NCBI GenBank assembly: GCA_014529385.2
Contig: CM043952.1
Coordinates: 65,556,370-65,620,369, forward strand
Reading direction: 5' to 3'
Source of the DNA: Adiantum capillus-veneris
Taxonomy: Eukaryota; Streptophyta; Polypodiopsida; Polypodiales; Pteridaceae
DNA: 64,000 nt
The translations under genes and the position numbers were made by a program. A model generated the notes under the pieces. That model was not told the DNA's origin and ran no database searches. It was given only the letters and a program-made list of their open reading frames with translations. Of the stretch, positions 33,583 through 44,690 are shown piece by piece (position 1 is the first letter of the stretch; the number at the start of each line of letters is the position of its first letter).

Positions 33583-35832
33583 TTAAGAGGCAATTTTTGT
33601 ATTCTCCGAATCATCAGAGGAGTTATGTTTCTTTTTCTTAGCCTGGGCTCTAGTGATTACTTTGATTGGAACAATCGGTTCACTCTCAGATGAGCTACTA
33701 GGTATCACTTGGACTACGTTTACTACTGTTTTACCCTTGTTCAAAAGATTCTTAGGACAATCTTCTGGGAAGTGTCCTCTCGTTTTGCAACATTGTATGC
33801 AATAAGCTTCAACTGACTTGAGGTTTTTGTCAGGCTCTGGACATTCATTTTTCCAATGATCATTTGCACCACAATTATGACAGTTTTCTGTTCTTGGTTT
33901 AATCATGGGTCTTACCATAGGAGGTCTAACGCATTGATTAGCCACATAGTACATTGGTGCAAGTTCTGGTGGAGCATACGTCACAGGTTCTTCCATTGGT
34001 GGTGGATGTGTATTATACCAATCTCCTTCTACCATTACTGTAGATGGACTAGGCTCAGCATAGGGTGTAACAGACACTAGTGCTTGTTCATCTATGACTC
34101 TTTCTGAATGCATGTACTTTACAGGCACTGCATTATGACCTAGATACGGAGGTTGTTGACCCAACATGGGTTGAGGTCTTTCCATACCCATCGGTGGTCT
34201 TTGAGCTGGTGCCATATTAGGCTGGTATTTGTACATGGGTTGTCCTTATTTCCTCATGGGCACGTACTGAACATTCCCATCATACTTTGGTCGGTAGTAG
34301 CACTCATTGGTCTCATGGTTGGTCCATTTACCCTCGATTGTACACCATTTTTGTGGTTTAATTGGTTGTCCGTGTTGAGGTATCTCTTGCTTTGGTCCCC
34401 TCATAGGTGCTTTTTGCATGTAATTCATCATGTCATTCATCCTTTTGAGCATGTCCTCTATGGCTGAAAGTGATGTTGCAGTAGCCGTTCCCACTTGTGC
34501 TGGTTTAGTGGATGTTGTTTCTCACTTGGTTATCCTTAGGGACATCTTCTTCATTGAAAATATCACAATTGTCTCCTAAGTCAATAGCATCTGACACACA
34601 CTCTTCTAGGGCTGTATGCTTCTTGCTATACAGTATAGCATGAAGTTCTTTGTTTAATAGTCTCTCTAGAAACAATGATACTAGTCGTTCTTCTACAGGT
34701 ATCTCTAGCCCTGGGCATCTAGCAATGTATTGTTTCGTTTGAGTTGCACAATCCCTAACAGACTCACCTTGTTTTTGCTTAAAGCTGTAGATTTGAGCTA
34801 CTGTATTGTGTTTGATCCCAGTTTGGGAACAAGCAGCTACAAATCCTTGAGCTAATGTGTTCAAGTCCACGATTGACCTTGGTGGAATGTTTTAGAACCA
34901 TGCCAATGCTTTTCCTTCTAATGTCATTCCAAACCCCTCGAATTGAGTATGGAAATCGAATATGCATTCTGCTCTTAGCACTTGCTTAAAGCTTGCTAAG
35001 TGGTTGTATGGATCCCCAGATCCACTGTATTTTTTGACCCATTTCTGAGAATCAGCTGGTCTGATATGTCTATTTGATTCAACTCCCGGTCTCTTGGCAG
35101 TTGGTCCTGTTCCAAGTCCTCCAAATCAGTCTGTTGGAAATAGTGACTCATGTAGCCCTGAACTGGCCTTAGTGTCACCCGATTTTCTGCGTGATGAGGG
35201 GGTTTTTGGTTTCTTAACATTACTCTTAGAAGATCTCTCACAGTGTTCATCTCTTGGAATAGTTTCTGGTCCTTGGTCCTTGGCCCAATATCCAATCCCT
35301 TATTGAATATCCTTAATATTTGGTTTGTTCTACCTCCTCAGGAGTCATCCTAACAAAGTTGTTGTTATAAAAATCCCTAAATAGGTAGGTTGGTAGATCT
35401 GTTGATCCCTTATCTTTGATCTTGAAGATATAGATGATCTTCATGGGCATTCGTTGTCCCGATTTGGCATGCGAAGTCCATAGAAGATCTTTTACAGTTT
35501 TATCCTCCCAACAATAGACTCCAATCCTAGGATTATCCATACTAAGCCGTTTAAAAGGCTTCAAATCAACTTGATCGTATCCCTCAAATTCTAAGGTTGG
35601 TGGTCCTTCTTTTGCGGCCATATTATCTGGAATTATGGTATTTACTTCTAACCCCCATTTGTCTATCACGGCAGGGTTTTCGACTTGTAGATATTGAGTC
35701 GATATCTGAGACTTCTTCAAGGATAGTGTGCAAAGAATTTCCTTGATTCACACGTTCTTTGGTGGATACTCTACTGGAGGTTTCCTCAAATATGCACTTA
35801 TTTCCTAGTACACGACCAGATCTAAGGTTCAT
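33583..35832 (-). pseudogene. E1 gag with several zinc knuckles
   Basis: Broken frames from 35832. The capsid-like part lies at about 34505-35000 (QKQGESVRDCATQTKQYIARC, EERLVSLFLERLL). After it come three Cys/His motifs: CTIEGKWTNHETNEC (34380), CHNCGANDHWKNEC (about 33860) and CIQCCKTRGHFPEDC (about 33770). The middle one is a classical C-x2-C-x4-H-x4-C knuckle. The last is C-x2-C-x5-H-x4-C, like the single N1 knuckle. The tail is Ser/Lys-rich. At least five frames are used, so it is a pseudogene. Confidence 0.7.
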
Positions 35833-36248
35833 AAAGACTTGCGAAGCCCTGGATAGAGTACTTACCTTTGGATTGACTTGTTGTCAATTTCTTCCAAAAA
35901 ACTTGACTTGATTGCACTTCTGTTAATTCACCGATTCCTCGTATGCAACTTGATTACTGTACAATTTGATCAAGTTAGCTATTCTTTCACAAAGACTGTA
36001 TAGTTTTTGCTAGCTATTGTGTTTGGTCTATGTGTATCACTTCAATTCGAGCTAATTTAGTTAGCAGTTGAGATTTTCAAACTCAACTTTGGCAAAAATC
36101 AAAGGATTAATTTGCAACCTAGAAACTGAGTGAACATGTACCAATTTGGATCCGATTGAACCCAAAATTTCCCGGTGGCTTTATATTATGCTGGTCTAAC
36201 ACTGTACAAGTTCAAAAAGTCAAAAATGGTATCTCTCCGTAGCAGTAA

Positions 36249-36268
36249 TAAATAATCGGGATTATTTA
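36249..36268. repeat. Palindrome A copy, first leader
   Basis: TAAATAATC, centre GG, GATTATTTA. It lies 284 bp from the next copy once the Mutator-like insertion is removed. Confidence 0.8.
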
Positions 36269-36299
36269 CTTTTGTCAATTTTTTGCACTTTTTGGCTTG

Positions 36300-36308
36300 G
36301 TTTGCCAA
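36300..36308. repeat. Mutator-like element target duplication, left copy
   Basis: GTTTGCCAA, repeated in direct orientation at 44925-44933. A 9-bp duplication is typical of Mutator-like elements. Confidence 0.85.
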
Positions 36309-36309
36309 T

Positions 36310-36565
36310 AGGGATTTAATATTTACGTAATTACGTCAAATTTTGTGTGATCACAAGGTCTTATTGACACGTTTACATGATCACAGTAAACATGATCACA
36401 CAGAAAGTGGTTTAGGGTGACTTGCAAACCCAGAAAACTCCCGCCGGGCTTTCCTGTTTCCTCGGCGGGCCCGTCGGGTTTTATTATTTTCCCTACGAGC
36501 CCGCCGCGGAACTAGAAAAGCCCGGCGGGCTGTTTGCTTTATATATATGCGGGCCTGATCGAGCC
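36310..36565 (+). repeat. M left terminal inverted repeat
   Basis: Contains AGGGATTT, TACGTAATTACGT, two ATGATCACAG/ATGATCACAC words, several GCCCGCCGGGC-type GC palindromes (36431-36535) and TTTATATATATG (36539). It pairs in inverted orientation with about 44690-44924. Confidence 0.65.
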
Positions 36566-36592
36566 CACTGGGTGTATTATCGCTTTTGCCTT

Positions 36593-36594
<2 letters not shown>

Positions 36595-36682
<88 letters not shown>
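36595..36682. repeat. (GA)n microsatellite
   Basis: About 88 bp of uninterrupted GA at the left edge of the LINE-like cassette. The Arg-Glu and Ser-Leu repeat frames over it are meaningless. Confidence 0.95.
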
Positions 36683-36686
<4 letters not shown>

Positions 36687-36819
36687 TTGAATTATCGTCC
36701 ACGGAGGTCAGATATGACCCATGGGACCAAAAACAAACATTACAACCACTTCTTCTAAGTGAGGGCAATGGATACATATCAGTTAAGGACTGAGGGTCCA
36801 GCAAAAGAAAAAGCAAAGT

Positions 36820-37599
36820 CTAAGGGGGGTCCTGTGGGGCAGGAGCAGGGGCCGGTTTAGGAGTTCGAAACTCCTGGATGATGGCCTTCCCTCTGCGGTA
36901 TACTGCCCACTTGCCTTTGGCTCGTGCTTCACGCACTTTTTTCAGCTCTTTGCCTTTGTGCTTGATTTGTGTCGGGGTGAGTTCTTCGGCGATCCCAAAT
37001 TCAGTGTCTCTAAGGAGACGCGATTGCTGGAGTAGTCGGAGCCGTTCCTCTTTGTCTTTGAACTCAAGAATGGCATGTCCACTAGGTGTGCGCTTGGTGT
37101 TGAATTTGTTGACGATACATTCTACCGCATCGTAGTCAACATGGACCGGTTTAAGAGTTTCGTTGAGGAGGTCGATTAATCTGCAGAAATCTTGTTTGCA
37201 CTCGTCCCATGCTTGGGGCAGTCCTCCAATGCGAAGCTTGAGGGCATTCTGTTCTTGAAGTTGATGTTCCCGCAGTTCTGTTTTCACACAAGTTTCCACT
37301 TTGGCAAGTGCAATCGTGTGCGCTTGAGTGACTTTTTCTTCGACTTCCTTCACTTTGTCTATTGTGAGGCCGACCATGGAGTCAAAGCGTGCCTCGAGCG
37401 TGCTAAGGTGCGCTTTGAGGTCGCGGTTTTCTTCCATGACCATGTCGAGAGCAGCTTGCAATTGTCCGATGCGATCTGTTTTGCTCGGGGCTGCCAAGAC
37501 AGCGGCAAAGCTAGCCCGGTCTCTCCCCGATGCTTTTGTGTTGTTGGTCGCCATCCTCTCACTTGCTGAAGATGGCTTTGGTGAGAACATTCTCTCCAA
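36820..37599 (-). CDS. LINE-type ORF1 protein-like frame
   Basis: An uninterrupted frame; the first ATG gives MFSPKPSS a few codons in, about 256 residues. Residues about 45-115 form a coiled coil (QLQAALDMVMEENRDLKAHL..., VKEVEEKVTQAH). Residues about 120-185 look like the RNA-recognition fold of ORF1 proteins (LKLRIGGLPQAW, then VECIVNKFNTKR and HAILEFKDKEERL). The C-terminal part has EELTPTQIKHKGKELKKVREARAKG and WAVYRRGKAIIQ, the usual ORF1p C-terminal pattern of L1-like elements. The tail is Pro/Ala-rich. ORF1 proteins coat LINE RNA. No ORF2 (endonuclease/reverse transcriptase) is nearby. Confidence 0.65.
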   Translation of the reverse strand: MERMFSPKPSSASERMATNNTKASGRDRASFAAVLAAPSKTDRIGQLQAALDMVMEENRDLKAHLSTLEARFDSMVGLTIDKVKEVEEKVTQAHTIALAKVETCVKTELREHQLQEQNALKLRIGGLPQAWDECKQDFCRLIDLLNETLKPVHVDYDAVECIVNKFNTKRTPSGHAILEFKDKEERLRLLQQSRLLRDTEFGIAEELTPTQIKHKGKELKKVREARAKGKWAVYRRGKAIIQEFRTPKPAPAPAPQDPP

Positions 37600-38160
37600 A
37601 CGCTCAAATGCTCACATGCAGGGATTAGAGCTTGAGTTTGAGGCACGGGTCGGCAAGCCGATCCAGAAAAAACCAGAATCAGGGCCGAACCAGGCCCCAA
37701 AAGCATTCTCAGATGCTCATGCGCAGGAACTAGATCTTGAAGTCGAAAATCAATGCTTTAAAAATTCTCAAATGCTCTCTGTGAAATGAGCAGATCGAAA
37801 ACCGGCAGTGCACGGTTGAATCGGCCAGAGTTGAAAATTGTTGCAAGCTCAATGTTGCAAATGGCGCCCTTCTTGAGATGCAGGTCGGCAGTTCAGGTTT
37901 GGAGATGCGAGTTGAAACGGCTTGGGGGCAGGGCTGCAAATGCAGGTTTCCGTGGAGTTGAAGCTGCAGGTGTTGAATCGGCCTGTAGCAGGTTGCCGTG
38001 GAGTTGAAGGCAGGTGTTGAATCGGCTTGGGGGCAGGGCTGCAAACGCAGATGTCGCAGGATTGAAGTGCAGATCGGCAGGTTGAAAGTGTTCGCTACAG
38101 GTCGGCAAGTTGAATATGCTTGGATAAGGGCTGTGAATCGGCTTGTAGCAAAGCGAGGCA
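37600..38160 (-). other. 5' region of the LINE-like cassette with internal repeats
   Basis: GC-rich, with two copies of a unit containing GGCTTGGGGGCAGGGCTGCAAA (about 37919 and 38028 on the plus strand, first 20 bases conserved) and two of CCGTGGAGTTGAAG. No initiation-quality gene. The minus frame 38161-37730 is Cys/Pro/Gln-rich and reflects these repeats. Confidence 0.45.
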
Positions 38161-38199
38161 AAGCTCAGAGCTAACCCCCCCCACAGGGCTGCCCCTCGC

Positions 38200-38347
<148 letters not shown>

Positions 38348-38600
38348 TTGCGTCACCTTTGTAGGTACGTCAAGAGGAGAGAGGAGAGAGGGAGAGAGGG
38401 GGTCGTGTCGGAGCATGCTCTGCTTCGCAGTGCACGGCAGCAGCAGCAGAGTACCTGACCACACGATCCGGGTATGTATTGTGTATGTGTGTATATGTTG
38501 TGTGGTAGCGTGCCTTTTGTCGTAGTATGCGGTAGTAATAAGGTACCTTACCACACAATGGGAGTGTGTGTGTAAGCTGTTCTCTAGAACATGGCTTGTC

Positions 38601-39010
38601 ACGGGGGCATCACCTCGGTGACGCGGGGAAGATGGTGTCCTTGTGGTAAGTATTGGCTTATTGTCTGGGTACTACGTCAGTAACGCGACGAATCTAGTAT
38701 CCTTATGGTAAGTCAACTTCCCTTCCCCTTTCCCAAAAAACATATGGGCATCGGTCGGTAACGCGGCTAAGAGATGTTCATATGTAGGCCATTGTTTTTG
38801 CTTAGATTCAGGCGGCACTCGGTCGGTAACGCGGCTAATAGAATGTCGTTTGTTAGAAGCATATGTTTTTGCATAAATGTGGTGTTCAGGTCGTTAACCC
38901 GGCCGTACGAACGTCATATAATTTATATGTGCATGTGCAGTTAATTTTTTAAGTATTAAGTATATGAAATACTTGGTCGGTAACGCGGCTGTGAAGAGTA
39001 TTTCATATAC
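38601..39010 (+). ncRNA. Array of six hairpins with a shared loop
   Basis: Six inverted repeats enclose loops of 20-21 bases: 38601-38644, 38667-38702, 38740-38785, 38809-38852, 38877-38919 and 38960-39010. The loop core is TCGGTAACGCGGC with small changes. The stems differ completely in sequence but each pairs with itself: 12, 8, 13, 11 of 12, 11 and 14-15 pairs. About 14 of these are G-T pairs on the plus strand, against one A-C opposition, which is what selection for a plus-strand RNA fold would leave. Period is about 66-83 bp. GGTAAGT donor-like words follow the first two units. No known RNA family was recognised. It is followed at 39577 by the kinase exon in the same orientation. Confidence 0.65.
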
Positions 39011-39087
39011 AAAATGTATGAATTGTTTGATCTTGTTGTTTTTAACTGTCCATTTGAAATTATATACTAGCTAATCATATTCAAAAG

Positions 39088-39285
39088 AATACTTTATTCA
39101 TCAATCATCGCTATTTTAAATGTTCTATTTATATAGAATACTTTATTCATCAATCATCACTATTTTAAATGTTCCATTTATATAGAATACTTTATTCATC
39201 AATCATAGCTATTTTAAATGTGTCATTTATATAGTATCAATCATCGCTATTTTAAATGTTCCATTTATATAAATTACATGTAAAA
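39088..39285 (+). repeat. 49-bp tandem repeat
   Basis: AATACTTTATTCATCAATCA starts copies at 39088, 39137 and 39186, followed by a partial copy at about 39235 lacking its start. Each continues CTATTTTAAATGT and ATTTATATA. More diverged, longer-spaced relatives (TTCATTTACATAAAT, TTTTAAAG) continue to about 39530. AT-rich, noncoding. Confidence 0.85.
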
Positions 39286-39576
39286 AAATATTTGCACACA
39301 AATTGCATGTTTAATATTCGTTTTTAATCTTTTTAAAGGACTCTCAAGCATTATCTCTAGTTTTAATGCTTCATTTACATAAATTCTCTGCAAAAATCTA
39401 AATACATACAATTTGCATGTTAAATATTCTTTTATATCTTTTTAAAGAGCATCAATTATCATCGCTTTTTGATTGCTACATTTACATAAATGCTATGTAA
39501 AAAAGAATGTGAACACAATTTGCTAGTCCAATTTGTATACTTCCAATGTTTTAAATGTTTTAAACTCAAGGTATAG

Positions 39577-40061
39577 TGCACAGTGACCTGCACCCGTTCA
39601 ACGTAATGTTGGACTTTACTCGCGCCAATAAACCCCGCGCCGGTATCATTGATTGGGGCATGATGCTGAGAACACCTGCTAAGCGCATGGCAAATAATTA
39701 TTTGTCTCCAACCGCACAGTCGGACGAAGCAGTTTTGAATGCACAGAGAGAAGGGAACGCTGAGATGGCTAAGCGACCGTGGATTGCTCTCGAACTATAC
39801 GATCCACGGTGCGCAGATGCATACTCAAAAGCCAGTGACATTTATGCATTGGGCTACTTGTTCGACATGCTAGCATATTTTTGGAGTGCAGCCAGAAAAT
39901 TTTATTTTCCAAACGATGTTTTTTACCAACCGGACGAAGATGTTATGAGGGCTATTCGAATTAAAGTAGATTGTTGGATGAAGTTAAAAGATAGGGACCA
40001 AAGAAGGAATTCTTCTGACGTGTTGATGTTTTTCAAAGAACATTTAAAGACAGACCCTTAA
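39577..40061 (+). pseudogene. Protein kinase C-lobe exon with altered motifs
   Basis: About 160 residues with the order of kinase subdomains VIB to XI: HSDLHPFNVML (usual HRDLKPxNVLL), IIDWGMM (usual DFG), WIALELYDP at the APE position, SKASDIYALGYLFDML (usual SDVYSFGVLL.EL) and CWMKLKDRDQRRNSS (usual DP..RP). The catalytic Asp and the metal-binding Asn and Asp are present; the HRD Arg, the catalytic-loop Lys and the DFG Phe are replaced. The glycine loop and VAIK lysine are absent. The exon appears to begin after a TATAG acceptor at 39576, so the N-lobe could be in an unseen exon, but no upstream exon was found. It has a clean stop. A captured host kinase piece, or part of a spliced transposon gene. 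Confidence 0.65.
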
Positions 40062-40393
40062 TCCTGTGCAACGTCTACTTGTTGAACTTGCACCATCATT
40101 TTATTCGATTTAAACATTTTTATGATATACATGTCTTGTCAAGTGTATTCAAATTTTTATTGAAGTGTACTATCTGGTTTGAAGTGGTTCACCTAATTGA
40201 GTCAATTATCTTTAGTCAATTATCTTTAATCATTTCAAATTTGTCATTTAACTGTCAATATTTCAAATTTGCCTTGTGGTTCAATTAGTCGCATTTGAAG
40301 TGGTGGTTTTTAGTGGATTCCGCGCAGTGTCCCAATGAGTGAGAATATATATTTGCCAATGATATTGAATATTTGCCACTCTGTTGATTGCAG
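40062..40393 (+). other. Spacer between kinase exon and RING-like gene
   Basis: AT-rich, no gene. It ends with a good splice acceptor, TGTTGATTGCAG, just before the ATG at 40397. Confidence 0.5.
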
Positions 40394-41430
40394 CTAATGG
40401 CCGATCAAGCTATAGATATTGGCACCCAATCACTGCCTGATGATCAACAACAAGCGGCTGTTAATGCATTTCAGCGCATGAAGTCTCTGGCACATGGCAT
40501 GTCGGCACAACAAGCGACGCGTACTACTCGCCTACTCTCAAAGTGGCAAATCCAAACCATATGCAGTGGAAAGAGATCAATAAAGAAGTGACAAAGGACA
40601 CGATCAAGACAATATGGCCATGTGAGGATGCAGAGATCAAGAAAGGAAGATGGAAGGTTTCGAAGTGCACGCATGATGGTATCAAAGATAACGCTGAGAG
40701 GATTTATTTGGAGGTTTATGGCCATCCCCTGCACAATGCAGATTGTGCGCTATATTTTTTCAAAATGTTATATGTTCACTTTGTGCAACAGCGACCAATA
40801 GACTTCTCGTCAAAGGAGACAACTGTTTCCACTCATGATTTAAGGGAGAGTTGTGTCACTTTCACCCGAGATGAGCTGGCATTGATAGTGGAAGGTGCCG
40901 ACCTACAGTTAAAGAAAGAGAAAGATATTTACACGACACAGTTGGCAGAGAAAGATACAAAAATAACACGTCTTTCTATAGCCACCCAGACACCGCAACC
41001 CTCACAAGTCCGGATGGAGAAAAGCATTCACCGCTTAAGTCAGGACGTTCAAACCCTAACACAACGAGTGAATCCAACACCTGTACAAGGGACACACATC
41101 AGCCACCTTGTCTTGCATCCGGAGTTGGTCCCCTCGTTTACTTCAGATGCATCCTCATCTTCCCAATGTCCAATTTTCTATAAGAATTTTGATGGATGGA
41201 GTGGGTACTATACATTGACATGTGGTCACTATTATCATTTAGTTTGTCTTATTCGTTTGATGCAAAACAATAGTCAATGCGCAATGTGTTCACAAGATAT
41301 TCCACAAGGAATGTATATTATGTTTGGCATGACAAACGAATATAAATTCAAGCAAGCACGCCGAGATACCCCTAGCACAATTAGAAATCTGTTTGATGAG
41401 CAAGATGCTGCTTCAAGGAAACACAATTGA
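40394..41430 (+). pseudogene. RING-like (E3 ligase-like) gene, frameshifted
   Basis: An ATG at 40397 opens MADQAIDIGTQSLPDD... and the frame shifts near 40540, after which ANPNHMQWKEINKEV continues to a stop at 41430. Total about 340 residues. A Glu/Lys-rich stretch and a short helix precede the C-terminal motif CPIFYKNF...CGHYYHLVC...CAMC, a RING-H2-like spacing in which the second Cys is Phe. RING domains with the full set of ligands recruit E2 enzymes for ubiquitin transfer; this copy lacks one ligand. It lies 330 bp after the kinase exon on the same strand with a splice acceptor in front, so both may belong to one transcription unit. Confidence 0.6.
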
Positions 41431-41562
41431 GATCGACAAACTATGTAATATCGTGAAAAACTATGTACTATCGAGAATACGAAGCATTGTAATTACTCAA
41501 AACACATTTGAATACAAGGTCTTTTACAATGGTTTTTGACATTTGCTCATTCTACTCTCAAG

Positions 41563-43769
41563 CTATATTGAATCACTTGAGTTGTTATCTAGTTCTAAGT
41601 CTGAGTGTTGTGGTTCTCCTTGTAATTCAACCTCCACATCTACTATCAAATTCTCTTCTATTTCGTCTACATTGCATGGAGATACACCAACATTGAAATC
41701 TTCTTCATTTTCGTTTTGACAATCATACAACCAGGTTGGCATTTCCTCCTCGTAGACAACACTTTCGATGTGATTCAGTATCTTTTCGTTGCAATACATA
41801 TACACTAATTTCTCTGCTCTGTCTGCTAATAGTCTGTTGTGAATAGTGCTGTGAACATACTTGTACATACTCCAATTTCTCTCTGAACTTGAATTTGCTG
41901 CACATTGTGCGAGTACTTTCATTGCAAGAGGACGTAAGGTAGAGTAACGCTCTCCACCATTCATCATCCACCACTTCCATGCAGGTTGCTCTTTTGCCAT
42001 TACTTGTACAAAATCATTCGCAAAAGGACCTTCTTTTAATCTAAATGCACTCATTTCTTTGATGCAATCAATTCAGTCCTGAACGTTGGAGTAGAACGTG
42101 TTGACCACGTGATAGAAATCGCCTACCACCTTTGTATTGGACATCGGATCTAAATTCCAATACTCTGGATCGAGTATATAAGCCACGCTATGGAGTGGAC
42201 TATAAGCGCTCTTCCACCTTGCATGAAAATACTTAGCCAAAATTTCCGTTGTTTGCCAGAGAATGGTAATCGCCACTCCTTATCTACTACAGACTCTTTC
42301 AACTCTTCAAGATTTTCAAGACTCTGTTGGACTGACCACCATGTCATCCACACTTTGCCCAAGTTTGGCGCCCTTTGATCAAGATTGCGGATCGCGAACA
42401 TAACGGGCATCATTACATGGTATGCATCGATTACACTCCTCCACCAAGCAACCTTGTTTACATTACCACGTGGACATGTAATTTTATCCTTCACTGTTTC
42501 TTTCTGCTCAAATTGCCATTCATCAAAGGACGCGCAACTGAATGTGTCAATCACAGCACATTTATTACGAAGAAGTGATTCCAAGGTATAAAAGTGTGTG
42601 CAGAACCGAGTTTCAGTAAGAAGTTTCAGCATCACTGACATGTGCATCCTATACAAATCGAGCAGTCTCGGTCGTTTCAAGATAAATTTCATAACCTGGC
42701 TTGCTGTATCAATTATTTTGGCGAACCATGTGGTTTCTTCGCTAGTGTACCAATCTTTCAGCACCAAGTTCAAGCTGTGCGTATTACAACCATTGGAAAA
42801 AATGTGTGAAAAGCACTTCTTTATTAATTTACTGGCGTTTTTATAATTCTTTGCGTTGTCCATTACAACTTGAACGACATGCTCAACACCAATTTCTTTA
42901 ATTACGTCAATCAAGACTTCAGAAATGTATTTGCCACTTTTAATTGCACCAGAACTATCAATCGCCTTTATAAACGTTTCTCCCCTTGGACAAACCAGCA
43001 TTACATTGATCAACGGTCTTCTCTGAACATTTGACCAGCCATCACTCACAATCGTACATCCTAATAGTGAAATATTCCCAAGTATTATTTTGCCAACATG
43101 CTCTTTGACTTCGATGTAACATTTGTCCAAGAAAACATTTCTTATTGTGTGATAAGAAGGAGCTGAAAATCTTGGACCAAACTCACCGATTTTCTTCCAA
43201 GCAACCTTCCAATGATTGCTATCTAACATGACCAAAGCACTTGCAGTAAAGAATATTGCTTTGGCGAGTGCTGTTTGTGCTTCTTCTAGAGACTGCACTC
43301 AAAAGCTTTGATGTAATGATTTTTGACGCATTTGACAATGTCCACCTTCATTGTGATGTTTAAAAGGAATACTGCTTGGAATTGCCTCTCCTTGTGCAGG
43401 TTGCTCTCCAAGATCAGTTGGCGTCACTACAGGATCAGTGGAGTTAATATTTGGCTCTGGGGACTCTTGATTTGAAGGCACAGAGCTATATATCTGTCGT
43501 TTCTTGCCACCCTTTTTGGCGAGCTCTTCTCTCAAACGCTTTGCAACTGCAGGTGCCTGAGAATGTTCACATTTTCTACAATTGTTTTTATCGCTACCCA
43601 GAAAATGATCCCTAATACATGAAGCACTGCCATATTTTTTTGTGTGACAAAATTTACATTGCCACTCCATATATCGGCCGCATATGTTGTGAGCATAATC
43701 CCACTCTTTGCCAGGAGCTTTTTTACTCTTTGGCTTCTTTGTACCACTTGTGCCCACATTTTGCTCCAT
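41563..43769 (-). pseudogene. hAT-family transposase
   Basis: The N-terminus has a BED-type zinc finger (WQCKFCHTKKYGSASCIRDHF, shown in part: WQCKFC...H...H-C pattern) at about 43720-43560. After an in-frame stop at 43299 the body follows with the DUF659-like core GCTIVSDGWSN, LINVMLVCPRGETF, VVMDNAKNYKNA and GCNTHSLNLVLKDW. A frameshift near 42260 precedes the C-terminal hAT dimerisation region (MKVLAQCAANSSSERNWSMY, LADRAEKLVYMYCN). Total about 730 residues, usual for plant hAT transposases. The catalytic Asp residues appear present but the gene is broken. Terminal repeats or an 8-bp duplication of its own were not found, so it may be an old insertion within M or part of M cargo. Confidence 0.85.
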
Positions 43770-44690
43770 TGCTTTTAAATTAAAACTGAAGAGAAAAGAA
43801 CAAGATGTTACAAACTGAAAACAATTTTTTTATTTTCAATATATATTATAATTTAAAAACCATTCAATATGAAAGTAACCATGATGCACAATATGAGATT
43901 TTCAATGCACGCTAGTCAATCCACATATCGATCACCTATATTGTGAGCAACCATACACATTGCAATGTAATCTATACATGGTGTAATAACCATAACAATG
44001 CTATGAATCTCTCTATGCAATTATTATTATAATGATTATTTATATGTCCACTTTGATTTGCAAACAATAAGACACATCTAATTTCATTTTCTACAAAAAC
44101 AAACGAAAGCAATAAAATATATAATTGGTCATTTCAAGCACTAATAATCTATCATAATAAATAATGCAATCTCTGTATAAACCAATGCATGAACTAACGC
44201 AAATAAATCTTCAATATAATCACCCAATTGGGGACTACTTGTACCTAGTGAAGGATTGTAGCCCACCCATGCAACCAATTCAATATATAAAAGCTATTTT
44301 AACCCAATCAAGGATTATCGCTCTTATATTGTAAATCAGCTCAAATATAAGACTTCAAGGATCTTTATATGCCCGGTACACTAGTAGAGGACATCCGACC
44401 CTTGACTATCGACTAGACATTTACATATGCTCATCTTCCAAAACCAATTACAGCCCTCATTTGGACCAATGGCTTCTTCGCAATGAGCATGATTCCCCAA
44501 GTTTTCAGTTGTTTTGGTTTCGTACCTTTATGTCGGTAAACGAATTAAAATTTTTTAGAAGTGGTTACCGAATTAAGAATCACGTTCGGCCCAAAAAAGG
44601 ACCTGTGACTCTGTAACCTTAGGTCAAATCACAAGGAGATGACAATACCCGACACTCGGATACACTCCCCAAGGATTTGCCTAGCAAAAA
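43770..44690. other. AT-rich region between hAT relic and M right end
   Basis: No gene seen. Only short AT-rich words and frames that look accidental (44639-44857). Confidence 0.5.

Noticed and set aside
36595-36682. Arg-Glu and Ser-Leu repeat proteins over GA tracts (also 38202-38344, 59610-59655)
   Set aside because: Pure microsatellite translations.
37730-38161. 143-residue minus frame as a gene
   Set aside because: Its content follows internal DNA repeats of the LINE-like 5' region, and codon content is not gene-like.
38601-39010. Hairpins as tRNA, hammerhead ribozyme or miRNA precursor
   Set aside because: No cloverleaf, no CUGAUGA/GAAA core, and stems of 8-15 pairs are too short for a typical plant miRNA precursor.
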